A stretch of 64,000 nt of DNA from Microbacterium sp. LWH7-1.2 (GCF_038397755.1 NZ_CP151637.1:992001-1056000); one strand, 5' to 3'. Shown: positions 47,861 to 56,455, counted from the first letter of the stretch. A program made the numbers and translations. The notes: a model not told the origin generated them from the sequence alone.

Positions 47861-49678
47861 ATGACGGGGCATGGCCAGCAGGACGACGCCCGGGCGGGGC
47901 GCGTCGACGGCACCGAGACGTCCGCCGACTCCGGCGCGCCCGAGTCGGCGGACTCGAGCTCGCGTCGCGACTTCCTCAAGCTCGGCGGGGTCGCCGCCGC
48001 CGGCCTGGTGGTGGGCGGCGCAGTGGGAGCCGCGGCCGGCGCGGCCATCGGCCACACGATCGGCCACCGCGAAGGATCGGTCGACTTCGGCGCCCTCCCA
48101 CCGCGCTCGGAGCCCGGCTTCGACCACGTCGTCGTCCTCATGGGTGAGAATCGGTCCTTCGACAACCTGCTGGGATGGCTCTACACCCCCGAGAACCTGC
48201 CCCAGGGAGCCACGTTCGACGGGCTCGCGTTCGGCGACTACGCGAACACGGCGCCCTCCGGCGAGCGCGTCGCGGTGCACGCCTACTCGGGGCCCACGGA
48301 CGACGTGATGGCGCGGCCCGACCCTGATCCCGGCGAGGAATTCCCGCACGTCAACACGCAGATCTTCGGTGTCGTCGATCCGAGCGACAACGCCGCGAGC
48401 CAGGTGGGCGACATGGCCGCGCCGTTCAATGCGCCCCCGTCCGGCACCGCGCCGACGATGGCGGGCTTCCTCCACGACTACTGGAACAACCTGACGCGGC
48501 TGCGCCACGGCACACAGCCGACCATCGACGAGGCGTCGCACATCATGGGCGGCTTCTCCCCCGAGCAGCTGCCGGTGCTGTCGACGCTCGCGAAGGGATT
48601 CGCGGTCTTCGACGCCTGGTTCGCCGCCGTGCCGTCGCAGACCTACTGCAACCGGTCGTTCTTCCACGCCTCGACATCGCACGGCTTCGTCACCAACAAG
48701 CACGGCGGCGGCTACGACAAGTGGCTCGACGCGGCGCCGACGCCCACGATCTTCAACCGGCTCGAGGACGCCGGCATCGCGTGGAAGGTCTACTTCGACG
48801 AGATGCAGCTGGTATCGCTCACGGGGATCCTGCACGCGCCCGTGCTGGAGAAGTACTGGCGGACGGGCCGCTTCGGGCACATGACGGAGTTCTTCGACGA
48901 CGCGAAGGCGGGCACCCTCCCGGCGTACGCCTTCATCGAGCCGCGGCTGGTCTACAACCACAACGACTTCCATCCGCCGTTCGGCGCGCTCCGCGAGAGC
49001 GAGGTCGACGGCTCAGTCGTGGTGGACTCCGCCGTGTCGGACGTGCGGGCCGGCGAGAAGCTCGTGGCCGACGTCTACGACGCGATCAAGGCGAGCGCGA
49101 CGCCGGATGGCTCGAACGCGATGAACACGCTGCTGCTCATCACGTTCGACGAGCACGGCGGGACGTACGACCATGTGCCGCCGCCGGCGGCGACCCCGCC
49201 CGTCGCCGACGAGGAGCCGGGCGAGATGGGGTTCGCTTTCGACCGTCTCGGCGTTCGCGTCCCGACGATCGCGGTGTCGGCCTATACGCGAGCCGGCACG
49301 ATCGTGCACGACGAGATGCATCACGCGGCGGTCGCCGCCACCCTCGCTCGGCTGCACGGGCTGCGCCCGCTGACCCGGCGCGACGCCGAGGCGCGCGATC
49401 TGTTCTCGGTCGTGAACCTCGACATTCCCCGCGACCCGGCGACGTGGCCGGTGGTGCACCCGATGTACGTGCCGCCCAACCCCGACGAGGACGAGCTGAG
49501 CGACCTCAAGGACGGCCCCCACAGGAACAAGCCCCTCAGCCAGCCCGGACGCGGGCTGCTCGGACTTCTGCTCGCGCGGTACGCGGCGCCCGGCGCCGCC
49601 GAGCCGGAAACCTATGCCGAGGCGTACGACGTGCTCCAGAAGCACGGCCTCGGGCTGTTCTACCCGAAGAAGGACTGA
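47861..49678 (+). CDS. Tat-exported phosphoesterase (phospholipase C / acid phosphatase family)
   Basis: A 605-residue enzyme of the PF04185 phosphoesterase family. The N terminus has a twin-arginine motif SSRRDFLKLGG after about 30 residues, then a hydrophobic Ala/Gly segment, so the protein is exported by Tat. FDHVVVLMGENRSFDNLLGWLY, HYTRNRSFFHAS-like NRSFFHASTSHGF, and ITFDEHGGTYDHVPPP with nearby Asp/His are the metal-site motifs. It may release phosphate or head groups from phospholipids outside the cell. It is inserted between the two leucine-degradation operons and converges on bkdC. A hydrophobic anchor is not seen at the C terminus. Confidence 0.9.
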   Translation: MTGHGQQDDARAGRVDGTETSADSGAPESADSSSRRDFLKLGGVAAAGLVVGGAVGAAAGAAIGHTIGHREGSVDFGALPPRSEPGFDHVVVLMGENRSFDNLLGWLYTPENLPQGATFDGLAFGDYANTAPSGERVAVHAYSGPTDDVMARPDPDPGEEFPHVNTQIFGVVDPSDNAASQVGDMAAPFNAPPSGTAPTMAGFLHDYWNNLTRLRHGTQPTIDEASHIMGGFSPEQLPVLSTLAKGFAVFDAWFAAVPSQTYCNRSFFHASTSHGFVTNKHGGGYDKWLDAAPTPTIFNRLEDAGIAWKVYFDEMQLVSLTGILHAPVLEKYWRTGRFGHMTEFFDDAKAGTLPAYAFIEPRLVYNHNDFHPPFGALRESEVDGSVVVDSAVSDVRAGEKLVADVYDAIKASATPDGSNAMNTLLLITFDEHGGTYDHVPPPAATPPVADEEPGEMGFAFDRLGVRVPTIAVSAYTRAGTIVHDEMHHAAVAATLARLHGLRPLTRRDAEARDLFSVVNLDIPRDPATWPVVHPMYVPPNPDEDELSDLKDGPHRNKPLSQPGRGLLGLLLARYAAPGAAEPETYAEAYDVLQKHGLGLFYPKKD

Positions 49679-49698
49679 CCGGCCGATCCCCCGGCCGG
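49679..49698. terminator. Hairpin between converging genes
   Basis: CCGGCCG (49679-49685) and CGGCCGG (49692-49698) pair over 7 bp around ATCCCC. It starts directly after the phosphoesterase stop codon and ends 12 bp before the bkdC stop. It is modest in size and lacks a T-run. Confidence 0.5.
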
Positions 49699-49710
49699 CC
49701 AGCGGCCTTC

Positions 49711-51114
49711 TCAGCGCAGCAGCATCGCCCGCCCTGGCTCGCGGAGGATGTCCGCGACGTCCACGAGGAACCTCGATCCCTGCTCGCCGTCGACCAGGCG
49801 GTGGTCGAATGACAGCGCGAGCGTCATGACGTCGCGCAGCGCGATCTCGCCGCGATGCTCCCACGGCTGGCGCCGGAGCGCACCGAGCGCGAGGATGCCG
49901 GCCTCCCCCGGATTGATGATCGGCGTCCCGGCGTCCACGCCGAACACGCCCACGTTCGTGATCGAGAACGTGCCGCCCATCATGTCGGCCGGCGCCGTCT
50001 TTCCCGCGCGCGCGGTCTCCGCGAGCCCGCGGATGGCGTCGGCCAGCTCGACCAGGGTGAGGTCCTGGGCATCGCGGATGTTCGGCACCACGAGACCGCG
50101 CCCCGTCGCCGCGGCGATGCCGAGGTTCACGTAGTGGTGCTCGACGATCTCGCCCGCCTCGTCGTCCCACTTCGAGTTGAGGCCGGGGTGACGCCCCAGC
50201 GCGAGGCACACGGCCTTCGCGGCGACGGCCATGATCCCGATCCGGTGCTCCTGCAGGTCGCGGTCGCCCTTGAGCGAGGCGATGAGCTCGCTCGTGGCGG
50301 TCACGTCGACCGTCAGGAAGGTCGTGACGTGCGGCGCGGTGAAGGCGCTGCGCACCATGGCGTCGGCGGTCATGCGACGCACCCCGCGGATCGGCGTACG
50401 CGTCGTGCGCTCCCCCGCCACGGCCGGCGTCGGCATCTCGAACGTCTCGACCGGCTCCGGCGCAACGGGTGCGGTCGTCGTCGCACCCACGCGCGTCGCG
50501 TACGCCTCGACGTCGGCGCGCGTGATGACACCCGACGCCCCGCTCGCTTCGACGAGCGCGAGGTCGATACCCAGCTGCTTCGCCAGCTGCCTCACCGGCG
50601 GCGTCGAACGCGGGCGCTCCACGGGACGCTCCACGACATCCGCGAACTGGATCGCATCGTGCGGAGCCGCCTCGAGGACGGCGGTGTCGGATGCTGCGGC
50701 CACGGCACCTGCGACACGGGCGCGGCGCTGCGGGCGCCCGGCCCCCTTCGGCGCGGCGCCGTAGCCCACGAGGTTGGGCTCGGATTTGGCCGATTCGGCC
50801 GGCGCGCTCAGGGAGACCTCCGGGGCGGAGGTCCGGGCCTCCGCGGCGGGCGCCGAAGGCGCAGCATCCGTGCCGCCGATGTCGAAGGAGATCAGCACCG
50901 AGCCGACCGCCACGACCTCGCCCGCTTCTGCGTGGAGCGCGGTGATGGTGCCGGCGTAGGGCGACGGCAGCTCGACGACCGCTTTCGCGGTCTCGACCTC
51001 GGCGATCGTCTGGTTGAGACTGACCGTGTCGCCGACGGCGACCAGCCACTGCACGAGCTCGGCCTCGGGAAGCCCTTCGCCGAGGTCTGGGAGCGTGAAG
51101 TCCTGCACCGCCAT
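49711..51114 (-). CDS. bkdC: Branched-chain 2-oxoacid dehydrogenase E2 (dihydrolipoyl acyltransferase)
   Basis: A 467-residue E2 subunit. A single lipoyl domain at about 1-78 carries the lipoyl Lys in VETAKAVVE. After an Ala/Pro linker comes the E3-binding domain (VRQLAKQLGIDLALVEASG, GVITRADVEAY). The catalytic domain (FLTVDVTATSELIASLKGDRD in part) ends with SFDHRLVDGEQGSRFL, the HxxxDG active site. It transfers the acyl group to CoA. The ATG overlaps the bkdB stop by one base (TGATG). No E3 (lpd) gene is in the window. Confidence 0.94.
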   Translation of the reverse strand: MAVQDFTLPDLGEGLPEAELVQWLVAVGDTVSLNQTIAEVETAKAVVELPSPYAGTITALHAEAGEVVAVGSVLISFDIGGTDAAPSAPAAEARTSAPEVSLSAPAESAKSEPNLVGYGAAPKGAGRPQRRARVAGAVAAASDTAVLEAAPHDAIQFADVVERPVERPRSTPPVRQLAKQLGIDLALVEASGASGVITRADVEAYATRVGATTTAPVAPEPVETFEMPTPAVAGERTTRTPIRGVRRMTADAMVRSAFTAPHVTTFLTVDVTATSELIASLKGDRDLQEHRIGIMAVAAKAVCLALGRHPGLNSKWDDEAGEIVEHHYVNLGIAAATGRGLVVPNIRDAQDLTLVELADAIRGLAETARAGKTAPADMMGGTFSITNVGVFGVDAGTPIINPGEAGILALGALRRQPWEHRGEIALRDVMTLALSFDHRLVDGEQGSRFLVDVADILREPGRAMLLR

Positions 51115-52124
51115 CAGTCCAGCACCCCGCTCAGGCTGTTCGGCCGGTCCATGACGCGGTCCACGGCGTCGAGGATCCGGTCGAGGTCGGGCAGGTGGTG
51201 CTTCTCGAGCTTCGCCGGCGGGTAGGGGATGTCGTGCCCGGTGACGCGCTGCGGCGCCGCCTCGAGGTAGTTGAAGCAGCGCTCCGTGACGCTCGCGATG
51301 AGCTCGGCGCCGACGCCCGCCTCGCGCGCGGCCTCATGGGTGACCACGACGCGCCCCGTCTTGCGGACAGACGCGGTCACCGTGCGGTAGTCGACCGGCG
51401 AGATCGAGCGCAGGTCGATGACCTCGATCGAGACGCCGTCGTCCTCGGCGGCGGTGGCGGCGTCCAGCGCCGTCAGCACCTGCGAGCCGTACGTCAGGAG
51501 CGTGACGTCGCTGCCCTCTCGAGCCACGCGGGCAAGCCCCATCGGCGGGGCGTCCGCGAGCTGGACGTCCAGGTCGACCTCGCCCTTGGTGTGGTAGAGC
51601 CGCTTCGGCTCGAAGTAGACCACCGGGTCGTCGGACGCGATCGCCTGCCGCAGCATGACGTAGGCGTCCTGCGGGTTCGACACCGCGATCACGCGCAGGC
51701 CCGACGTGTGCACGAAGTACGCCTCCGGCGACTCCGAGTGGTGCTCGGCGGCGCCGACGCCGCCTGCCCACGGGATGCGGATCGTGATCGGCATCTTCAC
51801 GTTGCCGCGCGTGCGGTAGTGCAGCTTCGCGACCTGGCACACGATCTGGTCGAAGGCGGGGTAGACGAAGCCGTCGAACTGGATCTCGACGACGGGACGG
51901 TAGCCGCGGAACGCGAGTCCGACAGCGGTGCCCATGATGCCCGCTTCGGCGAGCGGGGTGTCGATCACGCGCTGAGCGCCGAACTGGTCGAGCAGGCCGT
52001 CCGTGATGCGGAACACGCCGCCGAGCTTGCCGATGTCCTCGCCCATGACGAGGACCTTGTCGTCGTCCGCCATCGCGCGGCGGAGTCCTTCGTTGATGGC
52101 CTTCGCCATCGTCAGCTGCGTCAT
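51114..52124 (-). CDS. bkdB: Branched-chain 2-oxoacid dehydrogenase E1 beta subunit
   Basis: A 336-residue transketolase-like beta subunit. MAKAINEGLRRAMADDDKVLVMGEDIGKLGGVFRIT in parts is the pyrimidine-binding start with the conserved Glu (GEDIG). RVIDTPLAEAGIMGTAVG, HYRTRGNVKMPI and PIRIPWAGG-like IRIPWAGGVGAAEHHSES follow, and the C terminus has VVVTHEAAREAGVGAEL. Together with BkdA it decarboxylates the keto acids of Leu, Ile and Val. The ATG at 52124 follows GAGGGGG with 7 bases; a GTG at 52130 overlapping the bkdA stop is the alternative. Confidence 0.94.
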   Translation of the reverse strand: MTQLTMAKAINEGLRRAMADDDKVLVMGEDIGKLGGVFRITDGLLDQFGAQRVIDTPLAEAGIMGTAVGLAFRGYRPVVEIQFDGFVYPAFDQIVCQVAKLHYRTRGNVKMPITIRIPWAGGVGAAEHHSESPEAYFVHTSGLRVIAVSNPQDAYVMLRQAIASDDPVVYFEPKRLYHTKGEVDLDVQLADAPPMGLARVAREGSDVTLLTYGSQVLTALDAATAAEDDGVSIEVIDLRSISPVDYRTVTASVRKTGRVVVTHEAAREAGVGAELIASVTERCFNYLEAAPQRVTGHDIPYPPAKLEKHHLPDLDRILDAVDRVMDRPNSLSGVLD

Positions 52125-52126
52125 CG

Positions 52127-53251
52127 TCACACCCCCTCGGCGGCCGGGGCGAACCCGTCGAGGTACGCGCCGAACCACTCGCGCTGCTCGGCGAGGCCCG
52201 AGTGGGCCTCGGCGTAGACGTTGTCCAGCACGGTGAGGGGGTCGCGGGTGCGGGCGGTCATCGCCGCCTGGCGCACCGACGCCGCGAGGGCGTCGGCGTC
52301 GGCCTCGACACTCCCCACGAACGCCTCGTCGAACTCGCCGCGCGACCGCAGCAGCGCCTCGACGCGGGCGATCGGGTCGCGCCGGCGCCACTTCTCGACC
52401 TCCTCCTTGTCGCGGTAGCGCGTCGGGTCGTCGGACGTGGTGTGCGGCCCCATGCGGTACGTGACCGCCTCGATGAACGCGGGGCCGTTGCCGCGGCGCG
52501 CGTTGTCGAGCGCCCAGCGCATCGCGGCGAAGCACGCCAGCACGTCGTTGCCGTCGACGCGCATGCTGGGAATGCCGAAGCCCGGCGCCCGGCCGGCGAT
52601 CGGGAACTTCGCCTGCACCGTGACGGGCTCGGAGATCGCCCACTGGTTGTTGGTGCATACGAACACCACGGGAGCGCGGAAGGAGGAGGCGAAGACCATC
52701 GCCTCGTTGACGTCGCCCTGGCTGGACGCGCCGTCGCCGAAGTAGGCGACCGACACCTGGTCTGTGCCGTCGCGCTGCACGCCCATCGCGTAACCGACCG
52801 CGTGCAGCGCCTGTGCGCCGATGATGATCTGCTGCGTCGCGGTGTTGATGTCGTAGGGGTTGTAGGTCGAGTGCTCCTCGCCGCGCCACGCCAGGACGAA
52901 GTCCGCGGGCTTGCCACCTCGGGCGTAGACCACGCCGGTCTCGCGGTAGCTCGGGAAGGCGAAGTCGTCGGCGCGGAGGGCTCGGGCGGTGCCGATCTGG
53001 GTCGCTTCCTGCCCCTGGCACGGCGGCCACAGGCCGAGCTGGCCCTGCCGCTGCAGGGCGACGCCCTCGGTGTCGATGCGCCGCAGGAGCACCATGTCGC
53101 GGTACAGGCCGCGCAGTGTCGCGGCGTCGACGTCGGCCACCCAGCGATCGAGCTCGGGGTCGGCGATGCGCTCGCCGTCGGGGGTCAGCAGTCGCGCGAC
53201 ATCCTCGATGTCGGTCGCGAGATCCGCTGTGGGTGTCAGGGTGTGCGTCAT
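52127..53251 (-). CDS. bkdA: Branched-chain 2-oxoacid dehydrogenase E1 alpha subunit
   Basis: A 374-residue thiamine diphosphate-dependent subunit. LYRDMVLLRRIDTEGVALQRQGQLGLWP is the family start, GQEATQIGTA, FPSYRETGVVYARG, and YFGDGASSQGDVNEAMVFAS is the ThDP motif (GDG...N). The phosphorylation-loop-like region YRMGPHTTSDDPTRYR is typical of branched-chain rather than pyruvate E1. The ATG at 53251 has GAAGAGGAG 8 bases upstream; an ATG at 53257 also exists. It heads bkdABC and is divergent from the Lrp-type regulator. Confidence 0.94.
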   Translation of the reverse strand: MTHTLTPTADLATDIEDVARLLTPDGERIADPELDRWVADVDAATLRGLYRDMVLLRRIDTEGVALQRQGQLGLWPPCQGQEATQIGTARALRADDFAFPSYRETGVVYARGGKPADFVLAWRGEEHSTYNPYDINTATQQIIIGAQALHAVGYAMGVQRDGTDQVSVAYFGDGASSQGDVNEAMVFASSFRAPVVFVCTNNQWAISEPVTVQAKFPIAGRAPGFGIPSMRVDGNDVLACFAAMRWALDNARRGNGPAFIEAVTYRMGPHTTSDDPTRYRDKEEVEKWRRRDPIARVEALLRSRGEFDEAFVGSVEADADALAASVRQAAMTARTRDPLTVLDNVYAEAHSGLAEQREWFGAYLDGFAPAAEGV

Positions 53252-53349
53252 CGTCATCACTCCTCTTCGCCGGCCCCCTTGTGAGGGGCCGCTTGGCGTG
53301 CGCCGGCCTCTTCGCCGACTCCTCCAACGGTACGTCTGTATCGCACCTC

Positions 53350-53376
53350 GCTCAAGCATTCAAAGACTTCTTGAGC
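53350..53376. promoter_or_regulatory. Lrp-type dyad between bkdA and the regulator
   Basis: GCTCAAG (53350-53356) and CTTGAGC (53370-53376) are exact inverted arms around a 13-base, mostly symmetric AT-rich core (TTCAAAGACT). The size suits an Lrp/AsnC site. A TTGACA (53380-53385) just to the right is a -35-like box for the regulator gene. Divergent placement suggests control of both directions. Confidence 0.6.
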
Positions 53377-53422
53377 ATGTTGACAAATGAAACACACAGG
53401 AACCGTGCTAACGTTTCGCACT

Positions 53423-53896
53423 ATGAGTGCCCTCGATCACGTCGACCTGGAGCTGCTGACAGCGCTCTCCGCCGACCCCCGCGCGACCGTCGTCGCACTC
53501 GCCGAACGACTCGGTCTCTCGCGCAACACCGTCCAGGCGCGCATGTCGCGGCTGGAGAAGGGCGGGGTCTTCCTGTCGTACGAGCGAGCCATCTCGTCCG
53601 CCTCCCTCGGGTTCCCCATCGAGGCCTTCATCAGCGTCATCGTGCGGCAGGCCGACCTGCCCCGCATCGCCGTCGAGCTCGCCCGCGTCCCCGAGGTCGT
53701 GCAGGCGCACGGACTGTCGGGTCAGGTGGATCTGCTGGTGCGGGTCGCGTGCCGCGACACCCAGCACCTGTTCGACACGGACGCCCGCATCCTCGCCATC
53801 GAGGGCGTGGAGCGCACCGAGACGTCGCTGGTCATGGGCGAAGTCATCGCCCACCGCGTGACGCCGCTCATGGAGCTGGCGCGGCGGGACTCATAG
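53423..53896 (+). CDS. Lrp/AsnC-family regulator, probable BkdR
   Basis: A 157-residue feast/famine regulator. The HTH is LELLTALSADPRATVVALAERLGLSRNTVQARMSRLEKGG in its usual pattern, followed by the RAM ligand domain (AFISVIVRQADLPRIAVELARVPEVVQAHGLSGQVDLLVRVACRD in pieces). It is divergent from bkdABC, the arrangement of BkdR regulators that sense branched-chain amino acids. The ATG at 53423 gives a normal N terminus (DHVDLELLTAL). TAACGT ends 8 bases upstream. Its last 29 bp overlap the converging transporter gene. Confidence 0.92.
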   Translation: MSALDHVDLELLTALSADPRATVVALAERLGLSRNTVQARMSRLEKGGVFLSYERAISSASLGFPIEAFISVIVRQADLPRIAVELARVPEVVQAHGLSGQVDLLVRVACRDTQHLFDTDARILAIEGVERTETSLVMGEVIAHRVTPLMELARRDS

Positions 53897-54812
53897 CCGC
53901 CGGGCCTTTCGGGTTTCCGGTCGACGACGCGTCCGCGCGCACCAGCACCACGCCGACCAGGATCAGCGCGCCGCCGGCGAACTGGATGGGCGCGGGCACC
54001 TCGGCGAGGAAGATCCAGGCGAACATGAGCGCGAAGAGCACCTCCGACAGCCCGACGAACGACGCCACGCGCGAGCCGATGCGCGGCACCGCCATCACGC
54101 CCAGCGCGTAGCCGAGCGTCGTCGCGATCGCGGCGACCCAGCCGAGGGGCATCCACCACGGGACCGTCACTCCGGCGAGAACCACGTCGACCGCCGGAGC
54201 CTGGAACGGCAGGAACCCCGCGAGGCACAGCACACCCATGACCACCGCACCCGTCAGCAGTCCGCTCGCGGCCAGCGCGAGCGGCGGCAGGTCGTCGCCT
54301 GTCCGCTCCGAGATCACGAAGTAGGCGCAGACGCACACGGCCGCGGCGAGCGCGAGCAGCGTTCCGATCAGGTCGAACGAGGCGCCCGAGATGTCGACGA
54401 CCAGCACCAGGCCGACCATCGCGACCGCGGACCCCCACAGCACGAGCGCCGACGGCGCTCTGCGCGTGCGCGCCCACACCGCCGCCACGAGCATGACCGG
54501 CGCGAGGTATTGGATCAGCAGGGCAACAGCCACCGGCATCCGCTGCATCGCCGAGAAGAAGAAGAGCTGGCAGCCGAGCACCGGCATCAGGCCGAAGCCG
54601 ACGATGAGCCGCCAGTGCCGCTTCAGGAAGCCCCGCTGCCGCTTCATCGCCAGGAACAGCGCCGGCGAGAGCACCAGGCCCGCGACCCCCATGCGCACGA
54701 GCAGGGCGGCACCGAGCGACCATCCTGCCTCGAGGAGTGGCTTGATGAACGGTCCGCTCGACGAGAACGCCAGCGCCGACGCCACGCCCATCACAAGCCC
54801 GCTCGTGCGCAT
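53868..54812 (-). CDS. EamA/DMT-family transporter
   Basis: A 314-residue ten-span drug/metabolite transporter with two EamA repeats: ASALAFSSSGPFIKPLL (first), LLALAAAVCVCAYFVISERTG (second), LEVLFALMFAWIFLAE-type end (SEVLFALMFAWIFLAEV). DMT members export amino acids or metabolites. I place the start at the ATG at 54812 because AGGAG lies 7 bases upstream; an ATG at 54878 would add 22 residues without a good site. The gene faces the CGNR regulator across a gap with repeated ACTGT boxes. Confidence 0.9.
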   Translation of the reverse strand: MRTSGLVMGVASALAFSSSGPFIKPLLEAGWSLGAALLVRMGVAGLVLSPALFLAMKRQRGFLKRHWRLIVGFGLMPVLGCQLFFFSAMQRMPVAVALLIQYLAPVMLVAAVWARTRRAPSALVLWGSAVAMVGLVLVVDISGASFDLIGTLLALAAAVCVCAYFVISERTGDDLPPLALAASGLLTGAVVMGVLCLAGFLPFQAPAVDVVLAGVTVPWWMPLGWVAAIATTLGYALGVMAVPRIGSRVASFVGLSEVLFALMFAWIFLAEVPAPIQFAGGALILVGVVLVRADASSTGNPKGPAAMSPAAPAP

Positions 54813-54890
54813 TCGCGCGCTCCTGCCGAAGGCCGCGCCGGGAGCGATGACGGGCAGGGACGTGCTCGAGGCGGTCATGGGCGGAATCCG

Positions 54891-54927
54891 ACTGTCAGGA
54901 GTGAAGACTGTTTACACTGGTGACAGT
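54891..54927. promoter_or_regulatory. Three ACTGT boxes spaced 16 bp apart
   Basis: ACTGT at 54891-54895 and 54907-54911 and its complement ACAGT at 54923-54927 begin exactly 16 bp apart. A -10-like TACACT (54913-54918) lies between the last two. The array sits between the divergent EamA and CGNR genes and may be the CGNR operator. Confidence 0.5.
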
Positions 54928-54953
54928 AGCGGAACGGCATGTCAGGAGTCAAC

Positions 54954-55508
54954 GTGATTTTCATTCATGACACGGAGCAGAATCTGCGCGCCGCGTCGTA
55001 CCTCGTCAACACGATGCCCGGCTTCGACGGCGAGGACACCCTGGTGACGCTCGAGGACTTCGAGGACTACCTCAGGGTCAACCCCTATACGGGCACGATC
55101 CGCCGCGACGAAACCGAGCTGGCAGCCATCCGCGCCGTCCGCCCGCGGCTGCGTCACCTGTGGGAGGTCGACCGGGAGGGCGCCGTCCCGCTGGTGAACG
55201 AGATGCTCCGAGACGGGCAGGCGCTCCCCCGCCTCGTGATCCACGACGACTTCGACTGGCACATCCACGCCACGAGCGACGACGCGCCGCTGGCGACGCG
55301 CATCCTGGTCGAGGCGGCGCTGGCGTTCGTGGACGTCATCCGCGCCGACGAGTACGGCAGGGTGCGCGTCTGCGCGGCCGACGACTGCGACGGGGTGTAC
55401 GTCGACTTCTCGAAGAACGGCTCCAAGCGCTACTGCGACACCGGCAACTGCGGCAACCGCATGAACGTCAACGCGTATCGGCGTCGGAAGGCGCGAGAAA
55501 CCGCGTGA
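54954..55508 (+). CDS. CGNR zinc-finger domain protein, probable regulator
   Basis: A 184-residue protein of the ABATE/CGNR type. The N-terminal about 125 residues are the stress-linked ABATE-like domain (FIHDTEQNLRAASYLVN, LRHLWEVDREGAVPLVNEML). The C-terminal about 45 residues form the zinc finger: RVCAADDCDGVYVDFSKNGSKRYCDTGNCGNRMNV in outline, with CGNR as NCGNR. Such proteins are thought to be transcription factors. I prefer the GTG at 54954 (AGGAG 5 bases upstream) over the ATG at 54939. Its last 41 bp overlap the converging hydrolase gene. Confidence 0.88.
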   Translation: MIFIHDTEQNLRAASYLVNTMPGFDGEDTLVTLEDFEDYLRVNPYTGTIRRDETELAAIRAVRPRLRHLWEVDREGAVPLVNEMLRDGQALPRLVIHDDFDWHIHATSDDAPLATRILVEAALAFVDVIRADEYGRVRVCAADDCDGVYVDFSKNGSKRYCDTGNCGNRMNVNAYRRRKARETA

Positions 55509-56367
55509 TCGCGTCGGCGGCGGCCGCCGGCGTCTCGTAGTGGATGAGGTGGCCGACGTCGGGGATCTCGACGAGATCAGCGTGCGGGAACATCGTCGCG
55601 AGCTCCCGCTCGGCCTCGATCGGCGTGATGTCGTCCCTGACGGCGGCCACCAGCAGCGTCGGCTGCGCGATGCGCGGAGCGAACGCGCGCACATCGTGCG
55701 ACACCGACGCGACGAACGCGTCGTGCAGCACGTCGCGGTCCGCGAAGCGCGAGAAGTAGGTGTCGTGCTGATCGTGCACGAATCGACGGATGCCGGAGTC
55801 CTTGGTCTTCGCCATCGAGACGCTCATCACCCGCACGATGAGGCCATTGCGCAGCAGCGCCTCTCCCAGGCCCTTCGGGAGCTTCGCGCCGGCCCAGTAG
55901 TAGAAGACCGCGAGACGCGTGAGGATGCCCCGTGGACCTTCGAGCGCCGGAGCGCCGATCGGGTTCACGAGGATCACCCGCGGCGTCTCGAGGCCACCGG
56001 CGACGGCGGCCGAGACGACGATCGAGCCGAACGAATGCCCGAGGATCACGGCTCCGGGTGCGACGGCCGCGGCGAACGCCCGCAGCCAGTCCGCGTACAG
56101 GTCGAGGTCGTGGATGCGCCCGGGAACGGGAGGCGTCTCGCCGAAGCCGGGAAGGTCCGGCGAGATCACCCGCACGCCCGGCAGGTGCGCGACGACGGGC
56201 TCGAGCCCGTGGTGCTCGCCGCGGAAGCCGTGCACCGCGACGATGGTCGTCTCGGCGCCTGCGGGGCCGTAGATCCAGTACGCCGTCGTGCCACCCAGCA
56301 CAGCGACCTGGCGCCGCTCGACGGGGATCTCGTCGAGGAGCGGGGCGTACGGGTTCGGCGCGGTCAC
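55468..56367 (-). CDS. Alpha/beta-fold hydrolase
   Basis: A 299-residue hydrolase. IVAVHGFRGEHHGLEPV (HG oxyanion strand), DLPGFGETPPVPG, VILGHSFGSIVVSAAV (nucleophile Ser), LVAAVRDDITPIEAE (Asp) and IPDVGHLIHYETP (His) give a complete triad. The cap contains YYWAGAKLPKGLGEALL. The substrate is unknown; the form resembles 2-hydroxymuconic semialdehyde hydrolases and lipases. The GTG at 56367 has TAGACT ending 6 bases upstream (leaderless). It is divergent from the exonuclease gene. Confidence 0.9.
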   Translation of the reverse strand: MTAPNPYAPLLDEIPVERRQVAVLGGTTAYWIYGPAGAETTIVAVHGFRGEHHGLEPVVAHLPGVRVISPDLPGFGETPPVPGRIHDLDLYADWLRAFAAAVAPGAVILGHSFGSIVVSAAVAGGLETPRVILVNPIGAPALEGPRGILTRLAVFYYWAGAKLPKGLGEALLRNGLIVRVMSVSMAKTKDSGIRRFVHDQHDTYFSRFADRDVLHDAFVASVSHDVRAFAPRIAQPTLLVAAVRDDITPIEAERELATMFPHADLVEIPDVGHLIHYETPAAAADAITRFLAPSDADTR

Positions 56368-56455
56368 CCGTCGAGTCTACGAGGACTCCCCCGGGCCCGG
56401 CTGTGCGCGGAGCGCCTGCGGTCGGATGTCGGAGGCGACGCATACCGTGAACGGC

